IMG/VR virus record: IMGVR_UViG_3300035674_000005
Span: 1 to 51,885 of that record
Length of the DNA: 51,885 nucleotides
DNA from: a virus
Strand: one strand, 5' to 3'
Position numbers and translations under genes: made by a program. Position 1 is the first letter of the stretch. The number at the start of each line of letters is the position of its first letter. Under the pieces are notes generated by a model. That model searched no databases, had not been told where the DNA came from, and saw only the letters and a list, made by a program, of their open reading frames with translations. Shown one piece after another: positions 14,632 to 22,282 of this stretch.

Positions 14632-14656
14632 GGAGCTTAACGGCTCCTTTTTCTTT
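14632..14656 (+). terminator. Intrinsic terminator, plus strand
   Basis: GGAGC and GCTCC pair around TTAACG, followed by TTTTTCTTT. It ends the small operon of 13.5-14.6 kb. The rest of the gap to 14699 shows no gene. Confidence 0.8.
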
Positions 14657-14699
14657 GGGATATATTGTACTCGTTATGTCCCTGTCCGTCGTAGCCAAC

Positions 14700-14723
14700 A
14701 AAAAACCCCCTGTGGCTAGGGGG
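14700..14723 (-). terminator. Intrinsic terminator, minus strand
   Basis: CCCCCT and AGGGGG pair around a six-base loop. On the minus strand the stem is followed by TTTTTT. It ends the 77-aa minus-strand gene, making a convergent pair with the terminator at 14632. Confidence 0.8.
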
Positions 14724-14746
14724 CGGGGGGAGGAAAAATCGGGGGC

Positions 14747-14980
14747 TTATTCACCCTTGAAACTAGGCTTGATTCCGGTGATCAGCTTCTCACCAAACTG
14801 CTTCTGGCTGTACTCGTTGAAGATAACCTGAGCACGCTCAAACGCATGGTTGATAAGCTGCTTGAACTCGTCCTTGCTGATGCGACCGTCTTTACCAGCG
14901 AGAATCAAGGGAAGGATCATCTCAGAGCCAAGACGGGTAATCATGGTCTGAAACAGGGCGATTAGGGAGAGCTTATCCAT
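14747..14980 (-). CDS. Small protein with EF-hand-like segment (77 aa)
   Basis: The only minus-strand gene in a plus-strand neighbourhood. The first 30 residues are hydrophobic and helical (MDKLSLIALFQTMITRL). GKDGRISKDEFKQLI (about 30-44) resembles an EF-hand calcium loop and exit helix but lacks the first ligand in the usual place. It has its own terminator. Opposite orientation suggests a recently inserted or independently controlled unit. Function unknown. Confidence 0.7.
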   Translation of the reverse strand: MDKLSLIALFQTMITRLGSEMILPLILAGKDGRISKDEFKQLINHAFERAQVIFNEYSQKQFGEKLITGIKPSFKGE

Positions 14981-15068
14981 ATGACTTCGCTATAGAGATA
15001 CAAATTGCTTGTACACCTTTATATTAACACGAGGATACAAGAGAGGTTGTTGTTAAGAAGTGTATCTC

Positions 15069-15100
15069 TTTACCACACTCTAATATTAGCGTGTTATATT
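15069..15100 (+). promoter_or_regulatory. Conserved phage promoter with palindromic operator
   Basis: Same layout as at 13483-13514: TTTACC, then ACACTC-TAATATTA-GCGTGT (15075-15094), then TATATT (15095-15100), and downstream AGAAGAGTAGAGAG. One base of the left arm differs. It drives the five-gene cluster to 16343. Confidence 0.75.
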
Positions 15101-15128
15101 AGAAGAGTAGAGAGAGGGGGAAAGAGCA

Positions 15129-15281
15129 ATGTTGTACAAGTATACGTTTGACTTGGTGCGCGACGAGGACAATCGAGTAGTAGTCTCAGGATTGGCAAGT
15201 ATGTCAGAGGCTATTTTGGAGAAGAGCTTGAGAGAAGATGGATACTTTTTACGAGTCGTTTGCAGAAGGGAGATAGTGTGA
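15129..15281 (+). CDS. Small protein of unknown function (50 aa)
   Basis: Starts MLYKYTFDLVRDED after GGGGGAAAGAGCA. A strand-helix-strand layout (VVVSGLASMSEAILEKSL, then YFLRVVCRRE). Its TGA shares a base with the next ATG. No domain recognised. Confidence 0.65.
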   Translation: MLYKYTFDLVRDEDNRVVVSGLASMSEAILEKSLREDGYFLRVVCRREIV

Positions 15282-15508
15282 TGCCTAACTACATGTATCC
15301 GCAGCCACATAAAAGGGTGATTCTTTCTTTCCCTGACCTAGAGACTGCTAATAAGTATGCAGAAATTGTCGGTGCGCTTTACGGAGGTGATTATATTCAG
15401 TATTTAGACGAGAGCTGGGGTGAGAACGACTATAAAGATGCACTGGTCTACCGCTATGACCGAGAAGGCAAACTGATTGACGAGACAGGAGGCGCAAATG
15501 CTAGATAA
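15281..15508 (+). CDS. Small protein of unknown function (75 aa)
   Basis: ATG overlaps the previous stop (TGATG), so coupling is likely. Contains ILSFPDLETANKYAEIV and ends GGANAR, overlapping the next start by 11 bases. No domain recognised. Confidence 0.7.
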   Translation: MPNYMYPQPHKRVILSFPDLETANKYAEIVGALYGGDYIQYLDESWGENDYKDALVYRYDREGKLIDETGGANAR

Positions 15509-15671
15509 TCTTACCGTTTGGATTGAGGGACATGGGTACACTAAGGTCAGCCGTTTACAGTTTAATATGCTCACTACGAAGCGCATGGCAGTCAGAGAAA
15601 ACGGCGTGTGGCACTTCTATAAACAGAAACCAGGAGAGGGGGCAAGTTCAAGTGGATATGTTTGGTTTTAG
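15498..15671 (+). CDS. Small WIEG-motif protein (57 aa)
   Basis: Start fixed by an AGGAGG site. VWIEGHGYTKVSRLQF and GVWHFYKQK match, in order and spacing, VWIEGVGAKEIGQAEF and GEWFFYTKD in the neighbouring DUF3310 protein. The two genes therefore share a duplicated domain of about 40 residues. Function unknown. Confidence 0.7.
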   Translation: MLDNLTVWIEGHGYTKVSRLQFNMLTTKRMAVRENGVWHFYKQKPGEGASSSGYVWF

Positions 15672-16182
15672 GGATGATAGTGCGGGTGAGAAGTTTTTGG
15701 AGTATCGAAACAATATACAGATGTTGTCTGACATACAAGCTGAGTTAGAAGTGAGAGATGCTATGACCGTGGTTGATAAGACTAGAGAAGTTTGGATCGA
15801 GGGTGTAGGAGCAAAAGAGATAGGGCAGGCTGAGTTTGAGAGCCTACATGAGTCACATACGGGTGTAATGAAGAGTGGGGAGTGGTTCTTTTATACCAAG
15901 GATGAGATGACCCTGCCTGAGTGTGAGTTCAGTGGTCAGCCGGTATACGATGATATCGAGTCAGGATTTGACCCGGTAGATAGACCAGCGCACTACAACC
16001 AGGGAGGCATAGAGTGTATCGATGCTATTGAATCGATGGTTACGGGGATGGACTCGTTTGAGGCGTACTGTGCAGGCAATGCGGTCAAGTATATTTGGCG
16101 GGCGGCACACAAGGGGCAAAAGGAACAGGACATCAAGAAGGCGATCTGGTACTTAAATAGGCTATTAGGAGAAAAAGCGTGA
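15658..16182 (+). CDS. DUF3310 family phage protein with WIEG domain (174 aa)
   Basis: N-terminal region about 40-85 carries the WIEG-type domain shared with the gene upstream. The C-terminal 60 residues are a typical DUF3310: DRPAHYNQGGIECIDAIE, AYCAGNAVKYIWRA and DIKKAIWYLNRLL. DUF3310 occurs in many phages, often fused to nucleotide-metabolism domains, but its activity is not settled. The ATG at 15658 is chosen because it overlaps the preceding stop closely. Earlier in-frame sequence is the shadow of that gene. Confidence 0.85.
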   Translation: MFGFRDDSAGEKFLEYRNNIQMLSDIQAELEVRDAMTVVDKTREVWIEGVGAKEIGQAEFESLHESHTGVMKSGEWFFYTKDEMTLPECEFSGQPVYDDIESGFDPVDRPAHYNQGGIECIDAIESMVTGMDSFEAYCAGNAVKYIWRAAHKGQKEQDIKKAIWYLNRLLGEKA

Positions 16183-16343
16183 TGTGGTTTATGGGTGGGT
16201 TCTTCATTGGTTCGATGATCGGCATCTCTGTCATGGCTCTTATGGCTTCTGCTGGTCACGCAGACATCGAGCAAGGGTATCAGCTACAGGTCAATCTGAT
16301 GCAGAGACAGATAGAGATATTAAAGGGTGAAAAAGAAGCTTAG
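16182..16343 (+). CDS. Small single-pass membrane protein (53 aa)
   Basis: ATG overlaps the DUF3310 stop. MWFMGGFFIGSMIGISVMAL is a glycine-rich membrane helix, followed by a short amphipathic tail (LQVNLMQRQIEILKGE). Resembles the small DUF3789-type phage membrane proteins. Role unknown. Confidence 0.7.
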   Translation: MWFMGGFFIGSMIGISVMALMASAGHADIEQGYQLQVNLMQRQIEILKGEKEA

Positions 16344-16352
16344 ATAGGCGAT

Positions 16353-16388
16353 GTGGGGTAGGTGTAGTAGCCAACCCCACTTTCGTTT
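16353..16388 (+). terminator. GTGGGGT/ACCCCAC hairpin with partial T run
   Basis: Seven perfect base pairs around a 14-base loop, then TTTCGTTT. It is the strongest of the repeated GGGG/CCCC hairpins and probably ends the 15.1-16.3 kb operon. Confidence 0.6.
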
Positions 16389-16425
16389 GACCGGAACCAT
16401 ACGATAATAGAGATAGGAGGTGATC

Positions 16426-16902
16426 ATGGCTAAACCAAAGTTTACATTCACGATGGATTTGCAACCGGCAGCCGTACCGCACCTGCTATACGGCAAGCTC
16501 AAGTTTGATGATGGATGCGGCAAAGGTGTGGTGTTCGAGGCTACATCAGGACAGCCCAGACATCAGTATCCTAAGGCTTGGTTGACTCCTCGTAAAGGAT
16601 GCTTACCGCCGACTCAGGTGATCAAGCAGCTCTATACGGTCAACACACAGGCGTTGTTTATGCCCAATACGCAGGGGGTCGGTGGCGACTTCTTTGCTAT
16701 TGCTCCGTTCTCTGTGGATCTTGGGGCGGTCAATCGGGGCGACTTTGGCATCCACCTCGATAGCAACTACCCACAATCGCCCGGTTCAGCAGGGTGCATT
16801 GTGATCAGGAACAAGCAGCACTTTCAACAGGTGCGCGACTTGATGAAGCGGCTCAACAGCCAGCGTATCAAGTCAGTCGATTTAGAAGTTATTTACGTTT
16901 AG
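16426..16902 (+). CDS. L,D-transpeptidase-like (YkuD/DUF2778-type) protein
   Basis: The catalytic signature is near the C-terminus: FGIHLDSN with the histidine (about 106-113), then GSAGCIVI with the cysteine (about 120-127), as in the HxxD...SxGC motif of YkuD and DUF2778 enzymes that make or cut peptidoglycan cross-links. No signal peptide is present. AGGAGG five bases upstream fixes the ATG at 16426. It precedes the GH5 gene and may act on host wall peptides, either during entry or lysis. Motif-level similarity only. Confidence 0.65.
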   Translation: MAKPKFTFTMDLQPAAVPHLLYGKLKFDDGCGKGVVFEATSGQPRHQYPKAWLTPRKGCLPPTQVIKQLYTVNTQALFMPNTQGVGGDFFAIAPFSVDLGAVNRGDFGIHLDSNYPQSPGSAGCIVIRNKQHFQQVRDLMKRLNSQRIKSVDLEVIYV

Positions 16903-16910
16903 GGACTAAG

Positions 16911-18398
16911 ATGGCACTTCCACAACTAACCGTTAACGTTAACTCTCTCAGAGATCCCGGCGGCAATCCTGTACGGCTGCACGGTCTTTGCCCTGAGTTT
17001 ATCAATGACGTTGGTAGCAAATACGGCTATGCGTCCATGATGCAGCGCATGGTGGATCAAAAGGCGCGTATCGTAAGGATCTTTATACGCCCGGACATCT
17101 TTGATGGTGACAGGACGGGCTATATCAACAACTACATTAAGCCCGCTGTCACTGAGGCGACCAATCGCAACCTCTATGTGATACTCGACTATCACCGGAT
17201 CGACAACCCTCGTCTAGTGGACGCTAATGTACAGGCTGCATGGCGGGCTCTTGCTCCGGTCTATAAGAATCAGCCCAATGTGATGTTCGAGCTGTTCAAT
17301 GAGCCCAGTGCGACTTGGGAGCCACATCGTACGGATCCGACGAAGAACGACTACATTAGCTTCTCGGACTTTAGGACGCGGTTTCAAAACTACATCAACA
17401 TCATCCGTAACGAGATCGGGGCTAACAACATCATCCTCGTTCCCGGTGGTTGGTACTCGCAGCACATCCTTAAGTATGAGGACGATGCCAACTTCTATAC
17501 GGGCGGCAATATCGCGGTTGTCTATCACTTCTATCCAGGCGGCTGGGATACGACTGGGACTGATGGCAATGCCAACCTCAACAAGCCGGTTGTCAGTGAG
17601 CTAGCCCGTGTTGCCAATAAGCGTGTAGTGTTCATAACCGAGTATGGCTACGATACCGTACGGACTGATGCTCACGACACCTCGTTCAATGTGCCCGATT
17701 ATCGGGATGGCAACAGCAGCAAGGGTAAGATGGCGGCTGACAAGTTAATGGAGCATCTCGGGGTCAATAGCACCTCGTACGTGGCGGCTAAGGCATCGGA
17801 AGGCTGGCGACCAGGGCTTTATGATGATGCCCTAAATTTCCGTACTGATGCGGTCAGGTTTCACGGCATCATGACTCGGGATCTGCTGGCTCGCAACTAC
17901 GATCTGTATCAACCACAAGAGACAACTACACCACCACCTCCTATGTTTATCAAGCGGATCAATTGTGCTGGGGCTGCGTACAGGACTGCAAACACCTGTA
18001 CAGAGTTCGAGGCTGATACGGGCTACATTGGTGGCTCGGCTGCGGTGCGAGGCTCGATTGGCATTGAGGCGACCAACGACCCTGAGCTGTTCCGTACAGA
18101 GCGCTATGGTGTGGATAAGTATCAGTTCCCTGTCCCTAATGGCACGTACGAAGTGGTGTTAGGGTTCTGTGAGACGTTCTCGGGTGTTACGGCGGCGGGG
18201 CAGCGGCGGTTTAACGTGGCGGTCAACAATGTCGTCAAGAACGGTATCGATCCTTATGCCCTCGCTGGTGGTCGCAACAAGGCTGTCCTTAGTACTTTCA
18301 CTGGAGTTGTCGTTACCAATGGGCTGCTTGTGATAGACTTCACACCAGTGGCACAGAGTCCGATCGTAAACTCCATTCAGATCAAGCAACTGTCCTAG
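16911..18398 (+). CDS. GH5-type endoglucanase with C-terminal malectin domain
   Basis: Residues about 1-335 form a GH5 barrel: VRLHGLCPEF near the start, LYVILDYHRID (88-98), MFELFNEP with the acid/base E131, VVYHFYPGGW, and VFITEYGYD with the nucleophile E244. These are the conserved GH5 positions. A PPPPMF linker joins a malectin-like carbohydrate-binding domain (about 345-495) with FEADTGYIGGSAAV and FPVPNGTYEVVLGFCE. No signal peptide, so it is either a virion part or released at lysis. It probably cuts beta-glucan in the host sheath. The start at 16911 follows the preceding stop by 8 bases. Confidence 0.9.
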   Translation: MALPQLTVNVNSLRDPGGNPVRLHGLCPEFINDVGSKYGYASMMQRMVDQKARIVRIFIRPDIFDGDRTGYINNYIKPAVTEATNRNLYVILDYHRIDNPRLVDANVQAAWRALAPVYKNQPNVMFELFNEPSATWEPHRTDPTKNDYISFSDFRTRFQNYINIIRNEIGANNIILVPGGWYSQHILKYEDDANFYTGGNIAVVYHFYPGGWDTTGTDGNANLNKPVVSELARVANKRVVFITEYGYDTVRTDAHDTSFNVPDYRDGNSSKGKMAADKLMEHLGVNSTSYVAAKASEGWRPGLYDDALNFRTDAVRFHGIMTRDLLARNYDLYQPQETTTPPPPMFIKRINCAGAAYRTANTCTEFEADTGYIGGSAAVRGSIGIEATNDPELFRTERYGVDKYQFPVPNGTYEVVLGFCETFSGVTAAGQRRFNVAVNNVVKNGIDPYALAGGRNKAVLSTFTGVVVTNGLLVIDFTPVAQSPIVNSIQIKQLS

Positions 18399-18408
18399 AA
18401 CATTAGCG

Positions 18409-18432
18409 CCCCGTCATAACGGCGGGGATTTT
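18409..18432 (+). terminator. Intrinsic terminator
   Basis: CCCCG and CGGGG pair around TCATAACGG, followed by ATTTT. Ends the GH5 transcript, 7 bases before the next small gene. Confidence 0.65.
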
Positions 18433-18438
18433 ACTCAC

Positions 18439-18603
18439 ATGATGATTATTGATGAAGCTTGTACATTGATTAGAGAGATTCGCCAACTAACTAAGGGCGC
18501 TGAGCAAGAAGAGGCTGTGGAAAAGGTGCTTGATAAGCTAGCGATGAAGCTGTTTGAGATAGACATTGAGATGACCACATTGGCTTATGGAGATGATGAC
18601 TAG
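18439..18603 (+). CDS. Small helical protein of unknown function (54 aa)
   Basis: MMIIDEACTLIREIRQL with heptad-like helices through LDKLAMKLFEIDIEM, ending GDDD. It opens the lysis cluster directly after the terminator. It could be a lysis regulator or antiholin-type partner, but it has no membrane helix. Confidence 0.6.
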   Translation: MMIIDEACTLIREIRQLTKGAEQEEAVEKVLDKLAMKLFEIDIEMTTLAYGDDD

Positions 18604-18646
18604 TGAGAAGCAGAATCGGACGACGCAGACGTAAGAGGATAGGACG

Positions 18647-19186
18647 ATGAGCAAAGAGCAAAACATAAGACTGCTGATCAAGACGGCTAATGATGCCGGG
18701 ATTACGATACCTCAGCAGATAGCGTACTTGCTGGCTACCGTGCAGCACGAGACAGATGGCAAGTATGAGCCCATTGAAGAGTATGCGAGCGGATCGGCGT
18801 ACGAACCCCCGTCGAGGCTAGCGACCTTGTTGGGTAATATTCATCCCGGCGATGGCAAGCTTTTTAAGGGACGCGGTTTTTGTCAGATAACTGGGCGTGC
18901 TAACTATGCCCGATTCTCACTCATCTTGTCTAGGCACTTCAACAAGAAGATAGACCTGATTACCAACCCCGAGCTGACTAAGGATCCGGTCTATGCAGCG
19001 TACATCATTGCGTACGGAATGAAGAATGGCAGCTTCACGGGTAAGAGGCTGGGGCACTATATCAGCGAGACTAAGGCTGACTATAGGAATGCAAGGAGGA
19101 TTATTAACGGGCTGGATAAAGCTGACCTGATTGCGGGTTATGCTAAGAAGTGGGAGAGCATGTTAGTAAATTATGATGGCAAATAA
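18647..19186 (+). CDS. Endolysin, GH19 chitinase/lysozyme-type
   Basis: Single catalytic domain of 179 aa, cutting peptidoglycan glycan strands at the end of infection. AYLLATVQHETDGKYEPIEE (26-45) holds the catalytic glutamate E35 and a second acidic candidate at E44/E45. GDGKLFKGRGFCQITGRANY (68-87) is the family's substrate-binding core. No signal peptide, so it needs the neighbouring holin. Start at ATG 18647 after AGGAC. Confidence 0.88.
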   Translation: MSKEQNIRLLIKTANDAGITIPQQIAYLLATVQHETDGKYEPIEEYASGSAYEPPSRLATLLGNIHPGDGKLFKGRGFCQITGRANYARFSLILSRHFNKKIDLITNPELTKDPVYAAYIIAYGMKNGSFTGKRLGHYISETKADYRNARRIINGLDKADLIAGYAKKWESMLVNYDGK

Positions 19187-19195
19187 GGAGGGTAG

Positions 19196-19621
19196 ATGAG
19201 GCGAGGAATTAAGGAGCGAAAGAAGGGCGTGCTGAGTAAGATCAAGAATCGGCTGTTGTTGATATATGCTAGTCACACTGAGCCGATGGAGTTCTTGACG
19301 GCACTGTTGGCTGTTGGATGGGGCGTGTGGATGCTGTTGCCGACGGAGAGCTTTCTATTCTTCCGTCAATATTGGTTCTTGTTGGTGGTTGCGCAGGAGG
19401 AGATATGGGGCTGGATGTTCGTCTCCGTTGGGCTAGCGTCATTGTTCTCGCTTATAGAGGGTAGTGTGATGAGGCGGCGCATATTGATGTTTTGCATCTT
19501 TATGTTTTGGCTCTTTCTGGCTGCTGCGTTTGCGATAACTGAGCCAACACTGCCGATTACGTTCTTCTATAGTGTGATGGCGTTGGCGACCATGTGGACA
19601 TTTATTAGGCTAAAGAGGTGA
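19196..19621 (+). CDS. Four-helix membrane protein, holin candidate (141 aa)
   Basis: A very basic N-terminus (MRRGIKERKKG) precedes hydrophobic segments at about 33-48, 55-67, 72-88 and 95-137 (two helices). It sits between endolysin and spanin-like genes with a strong AAGGAGGG site. A holin is the natural reading, though longer than most. Confidence 0.7.
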   Translation: MRRGIKERKKGVLSKIKNRLLLIYASHTEPMEFLTALLAVGWGVWMLLPTESFLFFRQYWFLLVVAQEEIWGWMFVSVGLASLFSLIEGSVMRRRILMFCIFMFWLFLAAAFAITEPTLPITFFYSVMALATMWTFIRLKR

Positions 19622-19625
19622 TGTG

Positions 19626-20012
19626 ATGGAAGTTGCGGTCATAGCTACGATTGTCACTACACTGGGGGGTATCATAACTCTTATTATTAATGGGGTTTTT
19701 AAGAGCACGTTTTCACGGCAAGATGAGCTGGTGAAATATCGTGCTGATATGCAAGCGGATATAAATAGGAAGAACAAGGCGCTTGATACGCTGCGGGCTG
19801 AGCGAGATGCCACAGTCAATAGGATGCAAGCGGAGAAGGACGAGATTACGAGTGATTTGGCTGCTACGTCTAAGGAATATGCTCGTCTTGAGGCGCGGTA
19901 TGAGTATTGCCAGGGAGAGATCGCTGAGCTAGATGCGCTGCTTAAAGAGTGTCGAACTAAGTTGATTGCGTGTGAGACGGAGCTACATAAGGGACATCAT
20001 CATGGCGTATAG
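19626..20012 (+). CDS. Spanin-like inner-membrane coiled-coil protein (128 aa)
   Basis: One N-terminal membrane helix (VAVIATIVTTLGGIITLII) followed by a continuous coiled coil (about 35-120) rich in Lys, Glu and Arg, ending in a His-rich tail (KGHHHGV). This is the layout of Rz-type inner-membrane spanins. No outer-membrane lipoprotein partner (Rz1) is obvious, either nested or adjacent. The ATG at 19626 fits GAGGTGAT; a GTG three bases earlier is also possible. Confidence 0.65.
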   Translation: MEVAVIATIVTTLGGIITLIINGVFKSTFSRQDELVKYRADMQADINRKNKALDTLRAERDATVNRMQAEKDEITSDLAATSKEYARLEARYEYCQGEIAELDALLKECRTKLIACETELHKGHHHGV

Positions 20013-20484
20013 AAAGATAGACAAGGATGCGATCTTGACACCCGAAGTGCTGGCTGAGATTGAAGAGCTTGCGGCGCTTGGGTTCAATCAGGTTCAGATA
20101 GCGGATTATCTTGGCATGAGCGAGGACACATTTAGCAACTGGAAACACAAATACCCTGAGCTATTACGGAGTTATAAGGGAGGGAAAGCAAACCGTCACA
20201 AGCATGTGACACGCACCTTCCAGCAGAAGATCGACGAGGGGGATACTAGTAGCCTGATTTTTTATCTTAAGACTCAGATGGGGTGGAGTGAGAAGCGGTG
20301 GGAAGAAGAGCAGATGAGGTTGGCGGATGAAATTAGCTCAGCAACAGGAAGTCTTGCGTCGGGCGCTTCAGAGCAAGAACTTATCGAGGCGGTTGGAAGA
20401 TACGTTCTTGGAGCGAGGGAGCGTATTAGAACTCTTACAGAATCCGACCGAAGCGAGCAGGCTGTGGACAACGGCGAAGAGTGA
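20002..20484 (+). CDS. Terminase small subunit (helix-turn-helix)
   Basis: Recognises phage DNA for packaging. Residues about 18-45 contain a helix-turn-helix (GFNQVQIADYLGMSEDTFSNW) of the kind in phage small terminases. The middle has FYLKTQMGWSEKRW, also typical of that family, followed by an oligomerisation-type tail. The ATG at 20002 overlaps the spanin-like gene by 11 bases. Its last 158 bases overlap the large-subunit gene in another frame. Confidence 0.85.
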   Translation: MAYRKIDKDAILTPEVLAEIEELAALGFNQVQIADYLGMSEDTFSNWKHKYPELLRSYKGGKANRHKHVTRTFQQKIDEGDTSSLIFYLKTQMGWSEKRWEEEQMRLADEISSATGSLASGASEQELIEAVGRYVLGARERIRTLTESDRSEQAVDNGEE

Positions 20485-21940
20485 TGTAGTTGCGTTTGCG
20501 TACTATTTTGCATGGACATATGATCCCCGATTACAGACCCCATTCTTACCGTTCATTCCGTTTGCAAGACAGGCGGAATATCTCGATTGGGTTGTCGAAA
20601 GAGAGCAGAAGGGTGAGAGAGGAATTGCAGAGAAGTGCCGCGATGTCGGATTTACTTTCCTCAACTGTCTGTTTCTGTTGCATCGTCTTCTCTTTCGCTA
20701 CGGTTTTGCGGGTACTGTGGGAAGCTATAAGGCTGCTCTTGTTGATGGGCTAGGCGACCTCAAGAGTATCATGGCTAAAATATGGCTGATGTACGAGTGG
20801 CTGCCTGAGACGGAGGGCATCGCGTTACCCAAACTAATCAGGAACCTAAATAAGATCTCTAATCCCGAGACAAGCGGGGTTATCACGGGAGAGGCTGGGG
20901 ACAATATGGGTCGGGGTGGACGCTCCTCGATCTATTTTCGTGATGAGAGCGCGTTCGTAGAGCGACCCCAGAAGGTTGATGCTGCGATATCAGCTAACAC
21001 AGAGGTCGAGATAGAGGTATCGACACCAAACGGTCGGGGCAATCCGTTCGCTGATCGTAGGTTCTCGGGTGAGTTCCCTGTGTTTACGTTCACCTGGCGC
21101 GATGACCCGAGAAAGACAGAAGAGTGGTTTAGGCGCAAAGAACGCGAGCTAGACCCGATCGTATTCGCTCAAGAGGTGCTGATCGACTACAGTGCATCGA
21201 CACCGGGATTGTTGCTTGAGATGCCGTGGTTAGACGCTGCGACCAACTATCCGATTGAGACTAAGGGTCAGATCAGGGTTGCAGGGCTAGATGTTGCAGA
21301 TGATGGGAGCAACAAGAACGTCTTCATCGTACGGGAAGGCAATCGGGTGTTTCATATTGAGAGTTGGATGGGGACTAACACCACCCAGACAGCATACAGG
21401 GCAATGGAGTTGGTGTCCAAGCTCGGTGTGCAGATACTCAACTTCGACGCTATCGGAGTCGGTGCCGGAGTTGGGGCTACGTTCGTGGAAACATGGGACA
21501 CCTACTTTCCTATTCAGCCAGGCGTTCCTCGGGAGTATCAATATGCTCCAACATGGGTGGCGGTCAAGAGCAGCAACACAGCTCAGAGGGCATGGATAGA
21601 TACAGAGCGGCGATGGAAGGAGGACAAGTATCAGAACATCAGGGCTCAGTTGTGTTGGGAGCTAAGAGAGCGTTTTCGTAAGACACATGATAGGGCTAAG
21701 GGTGTGTATCAGTTTCCCATCGAGGACTGTATTAGCATACCGGATGATTCGATGCTTAGGATACAGAGCAATACGATGCAATATGAGTTCAATGCGACAT
21801 CGGGCAAGATTCAGATGATGAGCAAGCAGAAGATGAAGGCTGAGGGTATGAAGTCGCCCGATTATTTCGATGCCCTGATGCTGTGTTCTCATATGCCGAT
21901 CGTACAGGGCGGACAGAGAGAAGCACGGTGGACGCGATAA
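20327..21940 (+). CDS. Terminase large subunit
   Basis: DNA-packaging motor and nuclease, 537 aa. The ATPase has a Walker A variant KCRDVGFT (103-110), as in KxRxxG terminases, and Walker B SIYFRDESAF with D206/E207. The C-terminal RNase H-like nuclease shows VAGLDVADDG, LNFDAIGVGAG and SPDYFDALML as the acidic clusters. Start at ATG 20327 after GAGG, inside the small-subunit gene. No later in-frame start keeps the conserved AYYFAWTYDP region. Confidence 0.93.
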   Translation: MKLAQQQEVLRRALQSKNLSRRLEDTFLERGSVLELLQNPTEASRLWTTAKSDVVAFAYYFAWTYDPRLQTPFLPFIPFARQAEYLDWVVEREQKGERGIAEKCRDVGFTFLNCLFLLHRLLFRYGFAGTVGSYKAALVDGLGDLKSIMAKIWLMYEWLPETEGIALPKLIRNLNKISNPETSGVITGEAGDNMGRGGRSSIYFRDESAFVERPQKVDAAISANTEVEIEVSTPNGRGNPFADRRFSGEFPVFTFTWRDDPRKTEEWFRRKERELDPIVFAQEVLIDYSASTPGLLLEMPWLDAATNYPIETKGQIRVAGLDVADDGSNKNVFIVREGNRVFHIESWMGTNTTQTAYRAMELVSKLGVQILNFDAIGVGAGVGATFVETWDTYFPIQPGVPREYQYAPTWVAVKSSNTAQRAWIDTERRWKEDKYQNIRAQLCWELRERFRKTHDRAKGVYQFPIEDCISIPDDSMLRIQSNTMQYEFNATSGKIQMMSKQKMKAEGMKSPDYFDALMLCSHMPIVQGGQREARWTR

Positions 21941-21967
21941 GATTAGTGTGTTGCTTAGGAGACTAGT

Positions 21968-22255
21968 ATGGATGACTTCTTAACGGCTCTATTGCTCAGC
22001 CGCGATCCCCTATTTAAGATCAAGGTTACGTTCTCTATCCTACGGTGTGCGATCGCTATATCGAGAGAGGCGACCACTGTGCCCAATCATGCTAACCGGG
22101 TTGCGATGGCGACCTCGGTGACTCGTGATCCAGAGGGACATGCGACCAACTTCATGCTGCTGTTATCGGCTTCCGGATTGGTGACTAAAGATAGTACAAT
22201 AGCGGAGATTGTAACCGCAGTAACGTCATTGTGGGATGTGGTCGCGGGTAGGTGA
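21968..22255 (+). CDS. Small protein of unknown function (95 aa)
   Basis: Starts MDDFLTALLLSRDPLF after TTAGGAG. Mostly helical and moderately hydrophobic, without a clear membrane segment. Lies between terminase and putative fibre genes, so a virion or assembly role is likely. Confidence 0.75.
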   Translation: MDDFLTALLLSRDPLFKIKVTFSILRCAIAISREATTVPNHANRVAMATSVTRDPEGHATNFMLLLSASGLVTKDSTIAEIVTAVTSLWDVVAGR

Positions 22256-22282
22256 TAATAGAAGGAGTTAATAGGAATTGCT

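Noticed and set aside
14613-14831. 72-codon plus-strand frame
   Set aside because: It runs through a plus-strand terminator and over the minus-strand terminator and the 77-residue minus gene. It has no ribosome site.
18603-18650. 15-codon basic frame starting with GTG before the endolysin
   Set aside because: Only 15 arginine-rich codons with a GTG overlapping the previous stop and no separate ribosome site. Probably leader sequence.
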